Below are positions 35,437 through 47,707 of a stretch of DNA of 64,000 bases, piece after piece. Under the pieces are notes generated by a model. That model saw only the letters and a program-made list of their open reading frames with translations. It was not told where the DNA came from and did not search any database. Numbering within the stretch: the stretch's first letter is position 1; each line of letters begins with the position of its first letter. The stretch covers positions 1-64,000 of the forward strand of contig CAXKVV010000142.1 in assembly GCA_964058805.1 (NCBI GenBank), written 5' to 3'. The stretch is from Schoenoplectus triqueter. Lineage: Eukaryota > Streptophyta > Magnoliopsida > Poales > Cyperaceae. Made by a program: the position numbers and the translations under genes.

Positions 35437-38350
35437 TCACCTCCAACTCGAAGAACCCCCCAACCTGATCACCTCAGTGCTGGTATCTCTCCGGAACCCG
35501 TCTGACCCAGCACCGGTGTCATCCTTGGGCTGACTTGCATCTCCATACAAATCCTTCAGCTTTTGCAAATTACTTGACACCGTGTCCTTCTTCTCTCCCC
35601 TAAATGGGCTCTCCCTGTGTCTTTCAGGTGGATCTGGCCTTGGACTCCTGCTTCGCCTCGAACTGTACCGATCTCGGTCATAGTCTCTCCTCTCTCTGCT
35701 TGACCGATGGTAATCTCTATCTCTTTCTCTTCGATCCCTCTCCCTCTCCCTCTCCCTCTCCCTCTCTCTATCCTTATCCTGCTCTCGCTCTCTATCTCTG
35801 TCCCGACCCCTGTCCCTAACTCTATCTCTATCTTTATCATCATAACTTCTCTCTCTGTCCCTTTCTCTATCATAGCTCTTTTCCATGTCCCTGTCTCTGT
35901 CTCTGTCTCTGCCTAAAATGGCTTTGCGAACGGGGGATGAGTCACGAGTTGAGGCACGGTGCGGGGCCCGCTGGCCGAAGGACACAGAAAGGGAGGCCTT
36001 GACAGAGGGAGGCCGGCGGGCTGTTGAGTCATCAGAACCCATGCGGGTTGAGTCGCCAGTTATGCCTGAGAGCTTTGTAGGTAGCTTCAGTTTCTCGAGA
36101 TTGGTGGTGATCTGCCGCAACAGTGGGAGGGGTACTCTTGGGAGAAGCGTATCAAAGTAGTACTGCATGCATGAGAGCGAGTACGGTTACATTGAAAACA
36201 ACAGTAACCCAAAATATCTTATTAAAATAGAAACAAATATTGAATAATTAATAGGAAAAAGAAATTTCTTCCTCCAGAACTAATCATATCTGTATGCTTC
36301 GTTAATAGGTTTCCTGAATGTAGTATCACAAAAAAAAAATTGAGCTCAGATAAAATGTTATGAAGCAAATTATAATTTCTCAGGGTCAATCAAGTTCCAG
36401 GTTCTTGGCATGAGATCTAAAAAGATGGAACTGATGGCTGGGTTTGATATTTATCCTCATTTATGATGTTTGAAGCTTCAACCTCAGCTAAATTTGGCAT
36501 TAGCATACAACAATAACAAATCCTTTAATCCCAAATAAATTGAGGCAGACCAGAAATGAAACCCAATCTGAAAGCATAGAGATCAGTGATGGTAATTAGA
36601 AATTTCAAATATATGTATATATATATATATATATTTTCTTTTTTTTGGTTAAAGAAGGTTTCGTCAGGTGGGTTCAGTCTAGGTTACCAAGAGGCGTTAA
36701 GTTCTTTTGTTTCATTTTTTACATCAACAAGGTTCTTTTCCAGTTAAATCCCCCCCCCCCCAATGGACTTTACGTTCACCTGAGTATAAGATCTAGTCAA
36801 GTTTTGTTAATTCAAATTACAGGTTCAGATAAAATTGAGCTCGGGCAGAAACTTGGCTTTGGCACTGCTAAACATGCATGGTAGAAAAGACAAATGTTGT
36901 ATGAGGTGATGACTGAGCAAGTAAATCAATTAAATGCATTATTTTACCACAAAGACATGGGATATTAGTTAGTCTAAGACACCATTCACAAACCTTACTG
37001 AAAACAGTGGAAAAAGATGCAGCCACCTCTCACGGCAACCCCGAAATGAAAACACCATGCCTAGGATCTCAAATATACTATAATCAAAGGGAGTCAAAAA
37101 CTGGTAGATATTGAGACATGTAAGATTGACAGCAGCATGTCTATGAAAAAACATATGATGAAGTATATAAGATCTGCAGTAAAAGGGAGAAAGGGAAGAA
37201 CCAATGAAAAATCTATACCTGGCCAAGGATAAGATCTCGCACATACACTCCCATTGTTGTCATTTTCCCATTTGACCCCGGAGAGAACTCCTGAATAAAT
37301 TTTAAAAAAATGTTTAAACTATCAGAATGAAACATCTTAAATTGGTCATGTAAGAAAAATATGAGCTACCAAAGCAACAGCAAAGGAGAAAGACATTGAT
37401 TACCTCATCATCCTTAATGTAGGGTTCATACCAACCCCACAAGGTCTTTGGTTCAGCCACATATCGTAGATAAAGAAAGCCAACCTGCATATTATGAAAA
37501 AGGAGAAAAAATCACCACAAAATTCTCATGATATTACATTTTCTTCGCTTGATATGAAAAAAAACTACCAGACTCAAGGCTCAGATGCATATGCCATGTA
37601 CTATGTGCACATACAAAAGTCTAAGAATTAAAGATCCAACTTTAAGAATTATTCAAATTGTTGGATCCACCCATGAGCATGCCTTTTACTTCATATAGAA
37701 TTTCATATTCGAAGTTATAGAATGTAGTCAATTGTTGCTAGGCTTTAGCCCAGACATGTCAGGTGACAATAAGAAATACAACAAATAATGCCCAATGCAA
37801 ATGCAGTGAAATATTGGTGCAATTTGCACTGAAACCACTTTTTAAGTAAAGGAAAACACACTAACTGGTCAGGTATGTAAGAACTGGAAGGCTTGATTCT
37901 TCAATAGCTGTTTATCTATTTTGTGGTGATCCTTTAATGATCCATTCAGAATGTCTTTGTTTTCTCATAGAACAGTCTCAGCTGAAGCCAAAGCAAGCAC
38001 AAATACACAAAATAAAGGTAAAAATAATCAGAAAACATAGAAAACAAAAGAAAGGAACTCACTGCTCTGATGTAAGGGGAGTCAGGGTGCTTGAGGAGGC
38101 CATGCATCTGCTTAACAGTAAGCTTCATGGTGAAGAATTTGTAAAGGAGGCAGAATGACGTGGAGGGCCCACGGCAGTTTCCAGTCATCCAAGGCTCCAC
38201 ATGGTCCACCTGGTTGTAAATCTCGTCTATGACTTCATGGTACGTTTTAAGCCGGAACAACTCCTTAAAATAATCACTTGAGAGTATGTTCATGCACAGC
38301 ACCTTCTCCATTAGCGTGTCTATTGGCCTCCCTGATGACTGTATTTCCAT
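35437..38350 (-). CDS. SRL1: PRP38-domain RS-type splicing factor (SRL1-like)
   Basis: Nuclear protein of the PRP38B/SRL1 type, expected to act in spliceosome activation. Exons on the minus strand: 38350-38063, 37484-37404, 37290-37219, 36162-35437; all GT-AG, 1167 nt, 388 aa. Residues 1-170 form the PRP38 domain, very conserved from the first residue ([20 protein letters not shown]; later [12 protein letters not shown] and [26 protein letters not shown] near the exon 3 end). Residues 190-220 hold the family motif [20 protein letters not shown]. Residues about 231-322 are an RD/RE/RS-rich low-complexity domain for protein and RNA contacts, partly encoded by a CTCCCT-type hexamer repeat at 35737-35766. 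The C-terminus carries [13 protein letters not shown]. Length agrees with the Arabidopsis protein (about 390 aa). Confidence 0.93.
36504..36569 (-). mobile_element. Au-SINE-like 3' end in SRL1 intron 3
   Basis: It reads 'acaacaataacaaatccttt', 'aatcccaaataaattgaggc' and 'agaccagaaatgaaaccc', closely matching the copies at 26483 and (complement) 19420. It lies inside the third SRL1 intron. Confidence 0.55.
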
Positions 38351-38918
38351 CTCCGTTTGTAAGTTTTTTCTTGTTCTTTCTATATATCCTTGTTATTTTC
38401 TTCTGGTGGGGAAAGAGGGGGTTCAGTACATCATATAGTGATTAGTCTCTTGAATAAACTAAAAGACAGCACATTAAAAAAGAAGTGTAAAATACAAAGA
38501 CTTGCCTAAATTGTACATGATATGAAGACATGACATTATTTTACATGTTTCTGTAATTCTGTGTGAAACCTTCTCTATCAAAGGGGTCGATTTGGCCTAA
38601 ATTAGAGTTGTTTTGCGCACAAGGTACAACATAGATGGAAAACATAACTAATTTACCAAAACTACGGTAAACTAAAACTACTCGGACATAAACTTGTAAA
38701 ATTTGAGCTCATTGAGGGTTCAACTGCAAAAGCTTTAGAATTTACCGTCCAAATACCCAAATTATATAGCACGAACCCTAACCCTCCGAAATGAGAACTT
38801 ACCCGTTAAAAAGGTGCAATTAGAAACAAATTCAGGCAACATAAAAAAGATATGAGAAGCTTAACGTCGCCATACATTTTTTTTATTATTTTAAATAAAG
38901 AAAGAAAGCGGAACTTAC

Positions 38919-39125
38919 AATTTCATCAAGGTTCGAAACCCTAAGCCGCCAGGCAAATCGGAGCTGATGGAAACGCACTCTCGTCTTCAAACTGGTAACA
39001 ATTAGCCAGTTGATTTCGAAACGAGATAATTCGGTATATTTTTTGAAAACTTTGGTGGAAATAGAAGAGAACTGAATCGAAGCTCGAGAGCGCGCGTCAG
39101 GAGGAGAGGAAAAGGCAGGCTGCGT
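38919..39125 (-). other. Probable 5' UTR exon of SRL1
   Basis: A GC-richer block with a good minus-strand donor (TT|GTAAGT, intron starting at 38918). A leader intron would then reach close to the ATG at 38350; the acceptor was not fixed. Telo-box-like AACCCTAACCCT sequence (38774-38785, plus strand) lies in that intron. Confidence 0.45.
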
Positions 39126-39129
39126 AATC

Positions 39130-39498
39130 GAATTAGGTCAGAGAATCTTACATTACAGTGTTGTTATGGTAGGTTTCTAACGAGCTCTCCTTCACTGACA
39201 GAAGGGACCCATATGTCAGAGAGTAAAAAGTTCGGCTGGGTCTAATTGCCTAATTGGGCCTGGCCTGCTCAATATATATTGGAAGATCGGTAAATATATG
39301 CATAAAATTAGGCCTTTCTTGCTTGCACAATGTTTAATATGTTGTTTTACTTCTTCACTTTCATGATTTATATAATTATATGGGTCTGGCCTGGCCTCTT
39401 CTTAAAAAGCCCTCCAATCGCAACTAAAATTCTTCAAGGCAGATATCTCTTTCCTCAACTCTGATAAAAGAAGAAAAAGAAAGAAATAACAGGGGAGG
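39130..39498. promoter_or_regulatory. Shared divergent promoter, SRL1 and CYSTM-like gene
   Basis: About 370 bp separate the likely SRL1 leader from the CYSTM ATG, transcribed in opposite directions. It contains TGGGCC (near 39255) plus related GGCCT and TGGGTC words, the site II type of element common in promoters of housekeeping and growth-related plant genes. Confidence 0.5.
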
Positions 39499-40555
39499 AT
39501 GTATAACCCACCAAGTGTACAGCAAATGGGTTACTTGGAGCATGTGCAGAAGCGCCATGAAGAAAAAGGCTGCGTCTATGCCTGGTAATGCATACTACTA
39601 GAAGAGTACTAGTTAGTTGTTTTAATTGTTATGATAATTGCTACTGATGCTGCTGTTGTTTCCTTCATAAAGTTCTGTTACAAAATATGATGCATGTTGC
39701 ATCTATGATCTCATTTTCTATCTATATAAGACAAATATCATTTAATTAGCTCCAGCAGCTAGCTACTAACTAGCCTCTCAAACCGTCTGATTTGCTCTTG
39801 ATGGTTTAGAATATTAATTAATCATTATACAGTTTTTCTTATGACTCAAAGAAAAAGCACATCAGCTGTCCAATAAAATTATAGAGGGTGGAGTGTTGCC
39901 AGTATACTTCCGTTTATTTTTTTTTTCTAAAGGCTGCAAAATTGGATATGGTGGCAATTGCTAATTACTTAGAATTAAGAATAAGCAATTAATACTGAAG
40001 TCCTGTGCTTATTAGGGGCATATGTTCATATCAGGATCTATTCTGATCTTGTGAATGCACAACTCATGTAGCCAATTTGTGCATGTTGTTCAAATTTACT
40101 AAGAACCAAAATTTGGAAGAAATTGTAATTATATTTTTTTTCCAATCTGTATACAACTTGTTTTTCCGATGTGAAAATTTGATATTTATAAAATAGGAGG
40201 ATTTAACAAAAAAAATGTCAAAAAACAAGGTCACTAATAATTCATAAAGTTATATAAATTACAGAGAGCCAATTAATATCTTGACATCAAATGGGATTGT
40301 GTGGAGTCCCTGTATTATACTGGGCTAATTAAACATTTGATAATCTTAATTACCAATATTAGAGAATTCTATACTGAATCCTGCCCGAGAGACCAGTACT
40401 AAATAAAAAAAAAATTATGTAAAATTTAAATTATGAACAAATTGCTAATTCGTGTGTTTAATTAAATTTTCCGCTTATTTGCACTCTCTTGCTGCTTCTG
40501 CTGCTATGAGACGTGTGAATGTTGCCTTGAATGCTTCTCTTCCTGCTGCAAGTGA
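39499..40555 (+). CDS. Small cysteine-rich CYSTM-like protein, defective acceptor
   Basis: Predicted 55-aa protein of the plant cysteine-rich membrane-module (CYSTM) type, tail-anchored and linked in the family to stress tolerance; no enzymatic role is expected. Exon 1 is 39499-39584 (starts [20 protein letters not shown], then EEKGCVYA) with a good donor TG|GTAATG. Exon 2 is 40474-40555 and encodes [20 protein letters not shown], then CFSSCCK and a stop. The joint restores the expected VYACLFAL motif in phase (168 nt, 56 codons). However, the intron ends TTTTCCG, not AG, and no AG lies between about 40395 and the exon. Either the acceptor is mutated (CAG to CCG type), the base is a sequence error, or the gene is a recent pseudogene. 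Confidence 0.65.
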
Positions 40556-40984
40556 TCTTCAATTTACTAAGACAAAAACACATTTATGTCGTTTGAACAT
40601 TCTTATGTTTATATTTTCTTTTCTCAGAAGCGATAATGAGGCATCTAATGGTACCTTTTTATTAAAGAAAGAAAAATAACGTTTGGGATTATTGTGCTGA
40701 TTTTGTTATTTTCCTTCAATAAGAATCATAAGATAATACTTTGATCTCATATATTTAACTATGTGTGAGCTACTTTGAATTTATATTTATTCAAATTCAT
40801 AAGATTATCATTGAAGATAACAATTATACATGACGACACAACAATATCTTTACTTTTTCAATTTTCTCCATCTAAAAGAAATTAAATATTCTATTGTTGA
40901 AGAGAGTAACGATGTTCTTATGAAATGATCATCATAATTTGATGTGGAGAGTACTCAACAACTTGTGCATGAAAGCTGGCCATA

Positions 40985-41232
40985 ACCATATGAAATTCAT
41001 CTTCATGCTTAGGTGAGAAACTAAATGTTGTGATCAAATTAATATTTTGGAAAGATCTCTCTATATAAGTTTCTCAATATACAATCTCTAAAATTACTAT
41101 TTGAATATAATCCAATGGTACTCCTATTGCATCTAGGTGTTGAATTGCTTGTAGTTTGCAATTAGATTAACTATTAGCCCATTAAGATATTTGAGAAAAC
41201 TAATTGATAACAACATGACAATACAATTGTGG
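40985..41232. repeat. Dispersed repeat, one of three diverged copies
   Basis: Order of landmarks ('gaaactaaatgttgtgatca', 'agtttctcaatatacaatct', 'aagatatttgagaaaacta') is shared with 50775-51040 and, in part, 57370-57560. The family was not identified. Confidence 0.4.
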
Positions 41233-42269
41233 AGAAAACAAACCCAATATTACAGTAATTTGGCGCACTAACTTTTTATTTATCACTTAAATTATATGAT
41301 TTTTTAATCGTTATTGTTTTTTCTTATTACAAAATTCAAGACCTTGATCCAACGATTGATAAAAATTGATTAAAAAGGTTATTTGATTTCCTAATTCATT
41401 TCATCTTAATCCTACAATTAATTTAGAAAACTTATATTGAATCACTCAATATCTAAAAAGAATATATGTATAAATTTAATGCATTTTATTCAGTGTTGAC
41501 ATAATTTCATGGTCTTAATGTATTTGATAATTCATTTGTATATGAAGATGTTAAATTTCCCAAATTGAGTCAACTCATTTCCATAGCAGAACCCTAATCG
41601 TTCACAAGCAAGCTATTGCCTAGCGATGATACAAAATTGTTGACACTTCATAAGATAATCAACCTACAAAAATTATATTATAAATGAAAAACAATGATCA
41701 AGGATTAGCAGCTGTAATTTATTTAAATATGATATATACTATACTTTAAATTTATAGCAATCTTGCTGTATTTTATATATTAAATTCTAATTTAAATGAA
41801 TAGTTTCATAAATGTTAAATGTTGAAATTTATCTATCATAAGATATATGTACTTTTTAACATTAATTGGAGTGATAACGCTTAAGAATTTGATTTGATTG
41901 TATGTCGTATATTTTTCTAACTAGTAACTGTGAAATTCTGTAAATTTAAAAATAATAAAATATAGAAATTGATAATTAAGAAAAATATGAGAAAATATAT
42001 ATAATAAAAAAATTAGAATTTATGAAAATAAAATTTAAATAATTAAAAATGAAACCCAAATATCAAATTAAAATTTATTGAATCTAAATTAAGTAGATGA
42101 AAGAAATATCTTAATTCATTGAAATCTGATGGAATATTCAACAATAATAATAAATATGATGATGGTTAATTAATAATTAAGTATGACAAAACTTGATAAT
42201 CAAATTAGTATGAAAATAAATTAGTTCATCGGTTCAATTCTGAAAATCCATTGGATTCACATTTAGGTA
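41233..42269. other. AT-rich spacer
   Basis: No gene or repeat family is recognised. Confidence 0.5.
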
Positions 42270-42940
42270 CATGGTGCTGATCACAAAGGATCAGGTCAGA
42301 GCCTTCATTTTTCTCCTTTTTCTCCTTTTTCTCCTTTCATTTTTAAGAACATTGCTCATTTTTCTTCCTCCCATACTGAATCCCTATTGCCTTACTTTTT
42401 CTGCGCTGTCACGTCTTCCCCCGATCAATAACACCTCTCTCCCTTTTTCCTTGATTTCTCACTTCCCATTCCGAGACCTCTCTCCCACCCCTTACTGACA
42501 CTCTTTCCCCTTGTCCACTCACCTTTCTCCCTTCACATCCGTGTATCACACAGACTACATCAAAAGTCTCCCTCCCTCTTTGCTGGCTGCTCAAAGCAGC
42601 ACCCACCATCCCTTCCACTCCTCTCTATTTTGCATCACTAAAACCCTCTCCACCGTGATCATGCTCAGCGCTGGCCACATTTCCATGTCCTCGCCTCATC
42701 TCTCGCTTGCATTAGCTCCTCCCCTCTCACTCGCTAGCTCCTTTTCTCTCTCGCTGGCACCAACTCCAACAGCCCCTGGCTTGCCTTCTCCTCTCACACG
42801 GACCACCACAATAGCCGACTACACCTCTGTGTCACCCTCCCTCGTCGGCACTGCCCTTGATACCCCCCACCCCCCACCCCCACTGTGGCCACTTCTACCA
42901 ACTCGGATCCAAACCGAGACCAAACAAATTTAACCTCCAC
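42270..42940 (+). other. CT-rich tract with open frames, origin unknown
   Basis: A strongly CT-rich block stands out from the AT-rich surroundings. A 140-codon frame (42511-42933) is Ser/Pro/Leu-rich and probably reflects composition. It could be a leader of a retroelement or a captured gene leader. No conserved domain is seen. Confidence 0.3.
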
Positions 42941-43131
42941 ACACCACAAGAACCACCGTTGAGCACGGTAGGGGCTGACGTAGAATTTTAATCAGGGAAT
43001 AATTATCGGATTGTAATAACTTATCGGCTTCAAACTCATTAACTAATCGGGTACTAAATAAAAATTAATAATTAAATATATATTTTTATCTAATAAAATT
43101 TTTATTAAAACAATAACATTTTATATATTAA

Positions 43132-43554
43132 TGTTCAAATATAAACTTAATTATCATTAGTGATATTAAGTCTAATGGAAAATAAATGAGACTCTTAGAA
43201 TTCAACAGTTGCAGAATTTATGGACTGATTGATGAGAGGATATGAAAGATCAAACGACGTCCATTTTGGCCGTATGACATGTAGATGGAAAGCTCTTGAA
43301 GTCTAATTTCCAATGATTTAAATATCAAGACGTTTGAAGTTCCTTACAGAGAGTTATGACTATTTAAGTGAACAAATGTCAGCTGAAACAGCTGCTATTT
43401 GGTATTCTGTTTTTAATACAAATTTTCTAAATATTTCTATTATTTTAGCCTATAAATGGAGTTGTAATATGTTGTTTGATATTTAAGAAAGATACAAGAG
43501 TGTCAAATTGTAAAAAAAATCTCAAAGTGTGATATTCATCATTCTCTTTTAACA
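43132..43554 (+). mobile_element. Solo LTR, Copia type, with 5-bp target duplication
   Basis: It runs TGTTCAAATATAAAC ... TCTTTTAACA and is flanked on both sides by ATTAA (43127-43131 and 43555-43559). It is related to the LTR at 14109-14554, in the opposite orientation. No interior is attached, so the element was lost by recombination between its two LTRs. Confidence 0.88.
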
Positions 43555-43769
43555 ATTAAAAATAACAACAATAAAAACTCAAACTAATAGATAATTAAGT
43601 TGATAAAGAAATTTTTCATCTACGGAACATTATATTTCATTATGCACGATATTAAATATTTTTTCTCAATAAAATTAATTAGATAATTCAAGAGACAAAA
43701 AAAAATTTAGGAGAAAACAAATTATCGAAAAACGTTGTTTTTTAAAATCCAAATATACAATTACCCCTA

Positions 43770-44255
43770 CATTACTATGCATCCGCATGTGAGCACTGAT
43801 CTCCCCCCTCGCCTCACCTCCCTATTGTACTCTTTCCAAACTGAGCACCCTAAATTCGCACCCTCTCCTCAGACCTGATTCGCTTTAGTTTCCCCTTCCT
43901 CTTTGATTCTATTGCCTCTACCCGTACCCAATTCAACAAGCAGCTTCAAGTTTCCCTTTTCAAAACTTCTCTGAGAGTCACTGAAGTTGCTGCCTTCGTG
44001 ATGCACTACCCAAATTGAAGCTTACTCGAAAATTGAAGAGCCTTAGCTCTGACTCATCAGTCAGAGACACAGGTTATGAGACATTAACCCTTCGAGGCGG
44101 AGTTGTTTGTGAAACCCCGGCCTATGCACCTCACCCCCAGCCAAGCATGGCCCTCGCTTCAAACCCGATAAACCTTCCTTTTTATAGCCCTGTGAGCCAT
44201 CTGTATGCGACTCCACATTCTATGCGGAGTTGTGATGATTTTTTATTGTGAATCA
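43770..44255 (+). other. GC-richer block with a 79-codon frame
   Basis: The frame 44015-44251 encodes a hydrophilic piece (RKLKSLSSDSSVRDTGYETL). Part of the same block is CT-rich like 42270-42940, so the two may once have been one unit split by the LTR. The function is unknown. Confidence 0.25.
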
Positions 44256-44967
44256 TCCTATCACCGACTAATAATTCGGATTTAACAATAATAAACTCTT
44301 CGTGTATTAAAATTTATATTTAAATTTTTTTACGATCGTTCAATTAAAATGAGTCATTCAATTCTCCCTATAGAGATTTAGAAAAGAATCACAGAGGAAG
44401 GGCGTCCATCTGTACGTGGGGGCTGAGCCTCAGGAGTACTGGTTGTTTTCTATCATATTTCTTTTAGTTTGGAGGGTGGTTGAGCCATGCTTTCCCGTTG
44501 TGGTCTATATCAGCAAGAAAGAAATGAAATGCCTCTACAACCTGACAACAAAATCTTAGTTCTAATTTTGTTTTTCATGTTCATTTGTTTGTCCCTGTTT
44601 CGTAAGCTCAACTGATTACAACCAAATAAACCACATGTACAACTTGACCGTACACCACTAAAAGAAGCAAATCTGAATAATAAGTATAGTTTATATGACA
44701 TGAATGCAAGATACCATTACAAAGCATATTAGGCAAGCAGACGTAAATTGAGTACATATTTCAATGAATGCAAGAGACTATTAGAACTACAATTGAACCA
44801 TATGTAAGATCATTGTTAGCAAAATTGAACATTTTCACTAGAGCCATAATAGTGAACAAATAATTATAAATGAACATGACTTCAACAAAAATTAAAACAA
44901 AAATAAACAGATGCAGCAGCTCGTTGTTCAATGGCTTTAAACCCTTAATTCACTATGTACAACATAA

Positions 44968-45184
44968 ACTCCAAGGGTTCGTTTGGCAAATTAAGGAATA
45001 GTTTTGGAAGAATGGTAATTTTGGAAGAGTGATAGAATAGTATATTTTTGGAAGAATAGTAGAAGAGTGGTATTCTTGACTATTCGGAAAAGAGAAAATA
45101 TTGTTTGATAGTTGTTAATTAGAATAGTTAAAATATGAATAATTATGATACCAAAAATAATAATGATGATAATAATAACAGTAA

Positions 45185-45220
<36 letters not shown>

Positions 45221-45415
45221 CATAATCATAATCATAATCCATAAACTTGATATACCGGATTAGCACTCTTCCGCACTCTTCTACTTAGTCTAAAATTCGT
45301 TTGACAAATTAATTTGTCGGAATAGCTATTCTATTCTAACTTTTTGTTATTCCATTGAATACCAAACACTACCCAATATTTGTTCCTATTCTCACTATTA
45401 TTTTGACATATTAAA
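44968..45415. mobile_element. MITE with GGGTTCGTTTGG-type ends
   Basis: Left end GGGTTCGTTTGGCAAATTAA and right end reading (from outside) GGGTAGTGTTTGGTATTCAA look like imperfect inverted termini. The interior has AAT triplet repeats (45187-45240). A target duplication could not be fixed. Confidence 0.45.
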
Positions 45416-46444
45416 ACACCAGCACATTTAAATGAATTAATAAGATATATTAATTAAATAATTAATTAGTGTAATTATAATTAAATTAATTTAAGTGATG
45501 AAATTAAATTAAAGTTTAATTAATTCAAATAAATTAAATTATGACTCAGAGGTATACCCTGACCTAATCAGACCAAGTGTAAATAGTACATTTATGAATT
45601 TGATCAATTTAACTTCATAGGTTCTTAGTAATATCTTAATGAGATGACTGACGAGACGGCGAGACCCATCTGAGACCTATCAGTGTGGTGCTACCATCCT
45701 TGTCGAGCTATTCAGGTGCAGATTGCACTGAGATTAAGATCCCTTAAGATAAAATTTTATTTGCATTTAATAATATTAGAATTATTTGTATTTATTTTAT
45801 ATGTATTTCATTTGATATTTTATTTGTATGTTATTAATTGAAGTATTTTAGAAAATAAGATTAAATATGATAGATTATCTTGACTATAAAATTGATAGAT
45901 AATCAGTAAAACACTAAAATTTTTTACATAATATCATTAATTAATCCTTAATTATATATTACATTGTAATGAGTATTTACTAAATAGTTATTAAGATAAT
46001 TAGTTTTGAATACATATAAAGTTAAATAAAGGTACTAATAACTATAGTTTACGGATTAACAATTATATTAGCACATGTTAAAGATGTAAATTAATATTAA
46101 AATCTTAGTTATGACATCATAATAAATAAATATGATAATAAAATAAATACAAGTTATTAAATATTAAACACAATAGTTAACAAAAAAAAATGATTTAAAA
46201 GTGATAATAAACTAAATGGATAATTTCAAAGTGCTTAATTAAATAATAATATGGGAAGAGTGACATCGGCCCGGATTGGTCTAAGGCGGTGTATCTTCGA
46301 GTAGAAGTTAGGGATTATGTTGTACCCAACCTGAATGGCGGTAGCTGCTCCCTATGATGGCCTTTAAAAAACTTTATATGTACGATCGGTCACCGAGGTC
46401 TAGTGTCTTATATATTTTTTATCTTCTTCTATTTTTGTATATAT

Positions 46445-46483
<39 letters not shown>

Positions 46484-46900
46484 TCTGTGAATGATAGATT
46501 TGATTTGACTACATTGTGAGAATGTCATTCTTTTATGATCAAAGAGCTACGCCAGCTAATCATGCTAACATCTTCGTCAATTCTCGGTATCAGATTGTGA
46601 GCCAAGCAAAGCTCATAAGGTGTCCTGAATTTAATACTTGTACATGAGTTGTCTCTTTTTTTTTAGATTGTTAGACATATGACAAGTCAAGCCATTATTA
46701 TATTTTTATTTACTATTATAATATTTGGTAAAGGACCCAATGGGGTCAAATAACAACTTATTGTATAAAACACATTATACATGATTTACGTGACTTCATC
46801 CTGTCATAGTTGACTTTTATTTAAAATTCTAGATCCCATTAATCAGATGTATGTGTGTTATGAAAGTTTATCTTTCGTACTTATATTATTAATAATAAAA
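45416..46900. other. AT-rich spacer with GT/TA microsatellite
   Basis: No gene. A compound (GT)n(TA)n microsatellite lies at 46446-46483. Confidence 0.55.
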
Positions 46901-46904
46901 ATCA

Positions 46905-47195
46905 TCACGACATCCAATTTGTGCATATTTATAAATTCTCTTGCATTCACTTTTACACAACACTTATAGAAATAATTAATCAACTTAAAAGTTTAAATTA
47001 AAAATATATTTATATATTATTATATCTATTATAAATGTAATTTTATGGTATTAAGTCGAAATATAGAGATATCCATTATCTCGATTGCTGGAACAAAATT
47101 CGCACTGGGTGATTTATCACTCAAGTTCTACGGTGGTTTCGAGTTATAGGTTTGGAGGTAGGTTACCGACTGAGAGGATCAATTCTAGAGATATC
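46905..47195. repeat. Dispersed repeat, partner of 10080-10500
   Basis: It shares ordered landmarks with 10080-10500. The final portion ('ttcgggatgtgacaat' near 47857) is separated from the rest here because a Mutator-like MITE inserted at 47343-47707. Confidence 0.5.
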
Positions 47196-47342
47196 CATAA
47201 TTTCGCTTCCATACTGTTTTTTTCTTTTGAAATTTATTTAAATAGTCTATATTTAATTATTGGTTGCCCTCTCAGTATCATTTCATTTTGTTTATTATTT
47301 TTACTTCCATAAAACTCTGATTCTTGGTTATTATTATTTATT

Positions 47343-47707
47343 GGGAAGGGATCACTTGACAATGAATTTTCAAATAAATACAAAAATATCATAAAAATAG
47401 AAAAAAACCTTATGAATATGTTCTTCTACTTATAAATTGATGGTGATTAAAATTTTATGTAATTTTATTATCATTTGATAGTACATCAAAGACCATCAAA
47501 TTATAAATGTTGTAAATTGTATAAGATTTTGATGGTCCTTGTTGGAGTATCAAACGATAATGAAATTATATGAAATTTGAATCACCATCAATCTATAAGT
47601 AGAAGAACACATCAATAAAAAATATTATTTTTAAGATTTTTTATATTTATTTAAAAATCTATTGTTAAGATTGTCAAAAATAACCCATTGTCAAGTGATC
47701 CCCACCC
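47343..47707. mobile_element. Mutator-like foldback MITE with 9-bp target duplication
   Basis: Left end GGGAAGGGATCACTTGACAA and right end (from outside) GGGTGGGGATCACTTGACAA are inverted repeats, and similarity extends over most of both arms. A perfect 9-bp direct repeat, TTATTTATT, flanks it (47334-47342, 47708-47716), the size made by Mutator-type transposases. No coding frame. Confidence 0.88.

Noticed and set aside
35132..35446. 104-codon frame with four near-identical VFISNSVV units
   Set aside because: It has no ATG at its start, overlaps the SRL1 stop region and is kept open only because the minisatellite period is a multiple of three. It is treated as 3' UTR.
35604..35916. Ser/Pro/Leu-rich plus-strand frames
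   Set aside because: They are shadows of the SRL1 Arg-Asp/Arg-Glu coding region on the other strand.
42511..42933. 140-codon Ser/Pro-rich frame
   Set aside because: CT-rich low-complexity DNA; no homology recognised and no splice or promoter context.
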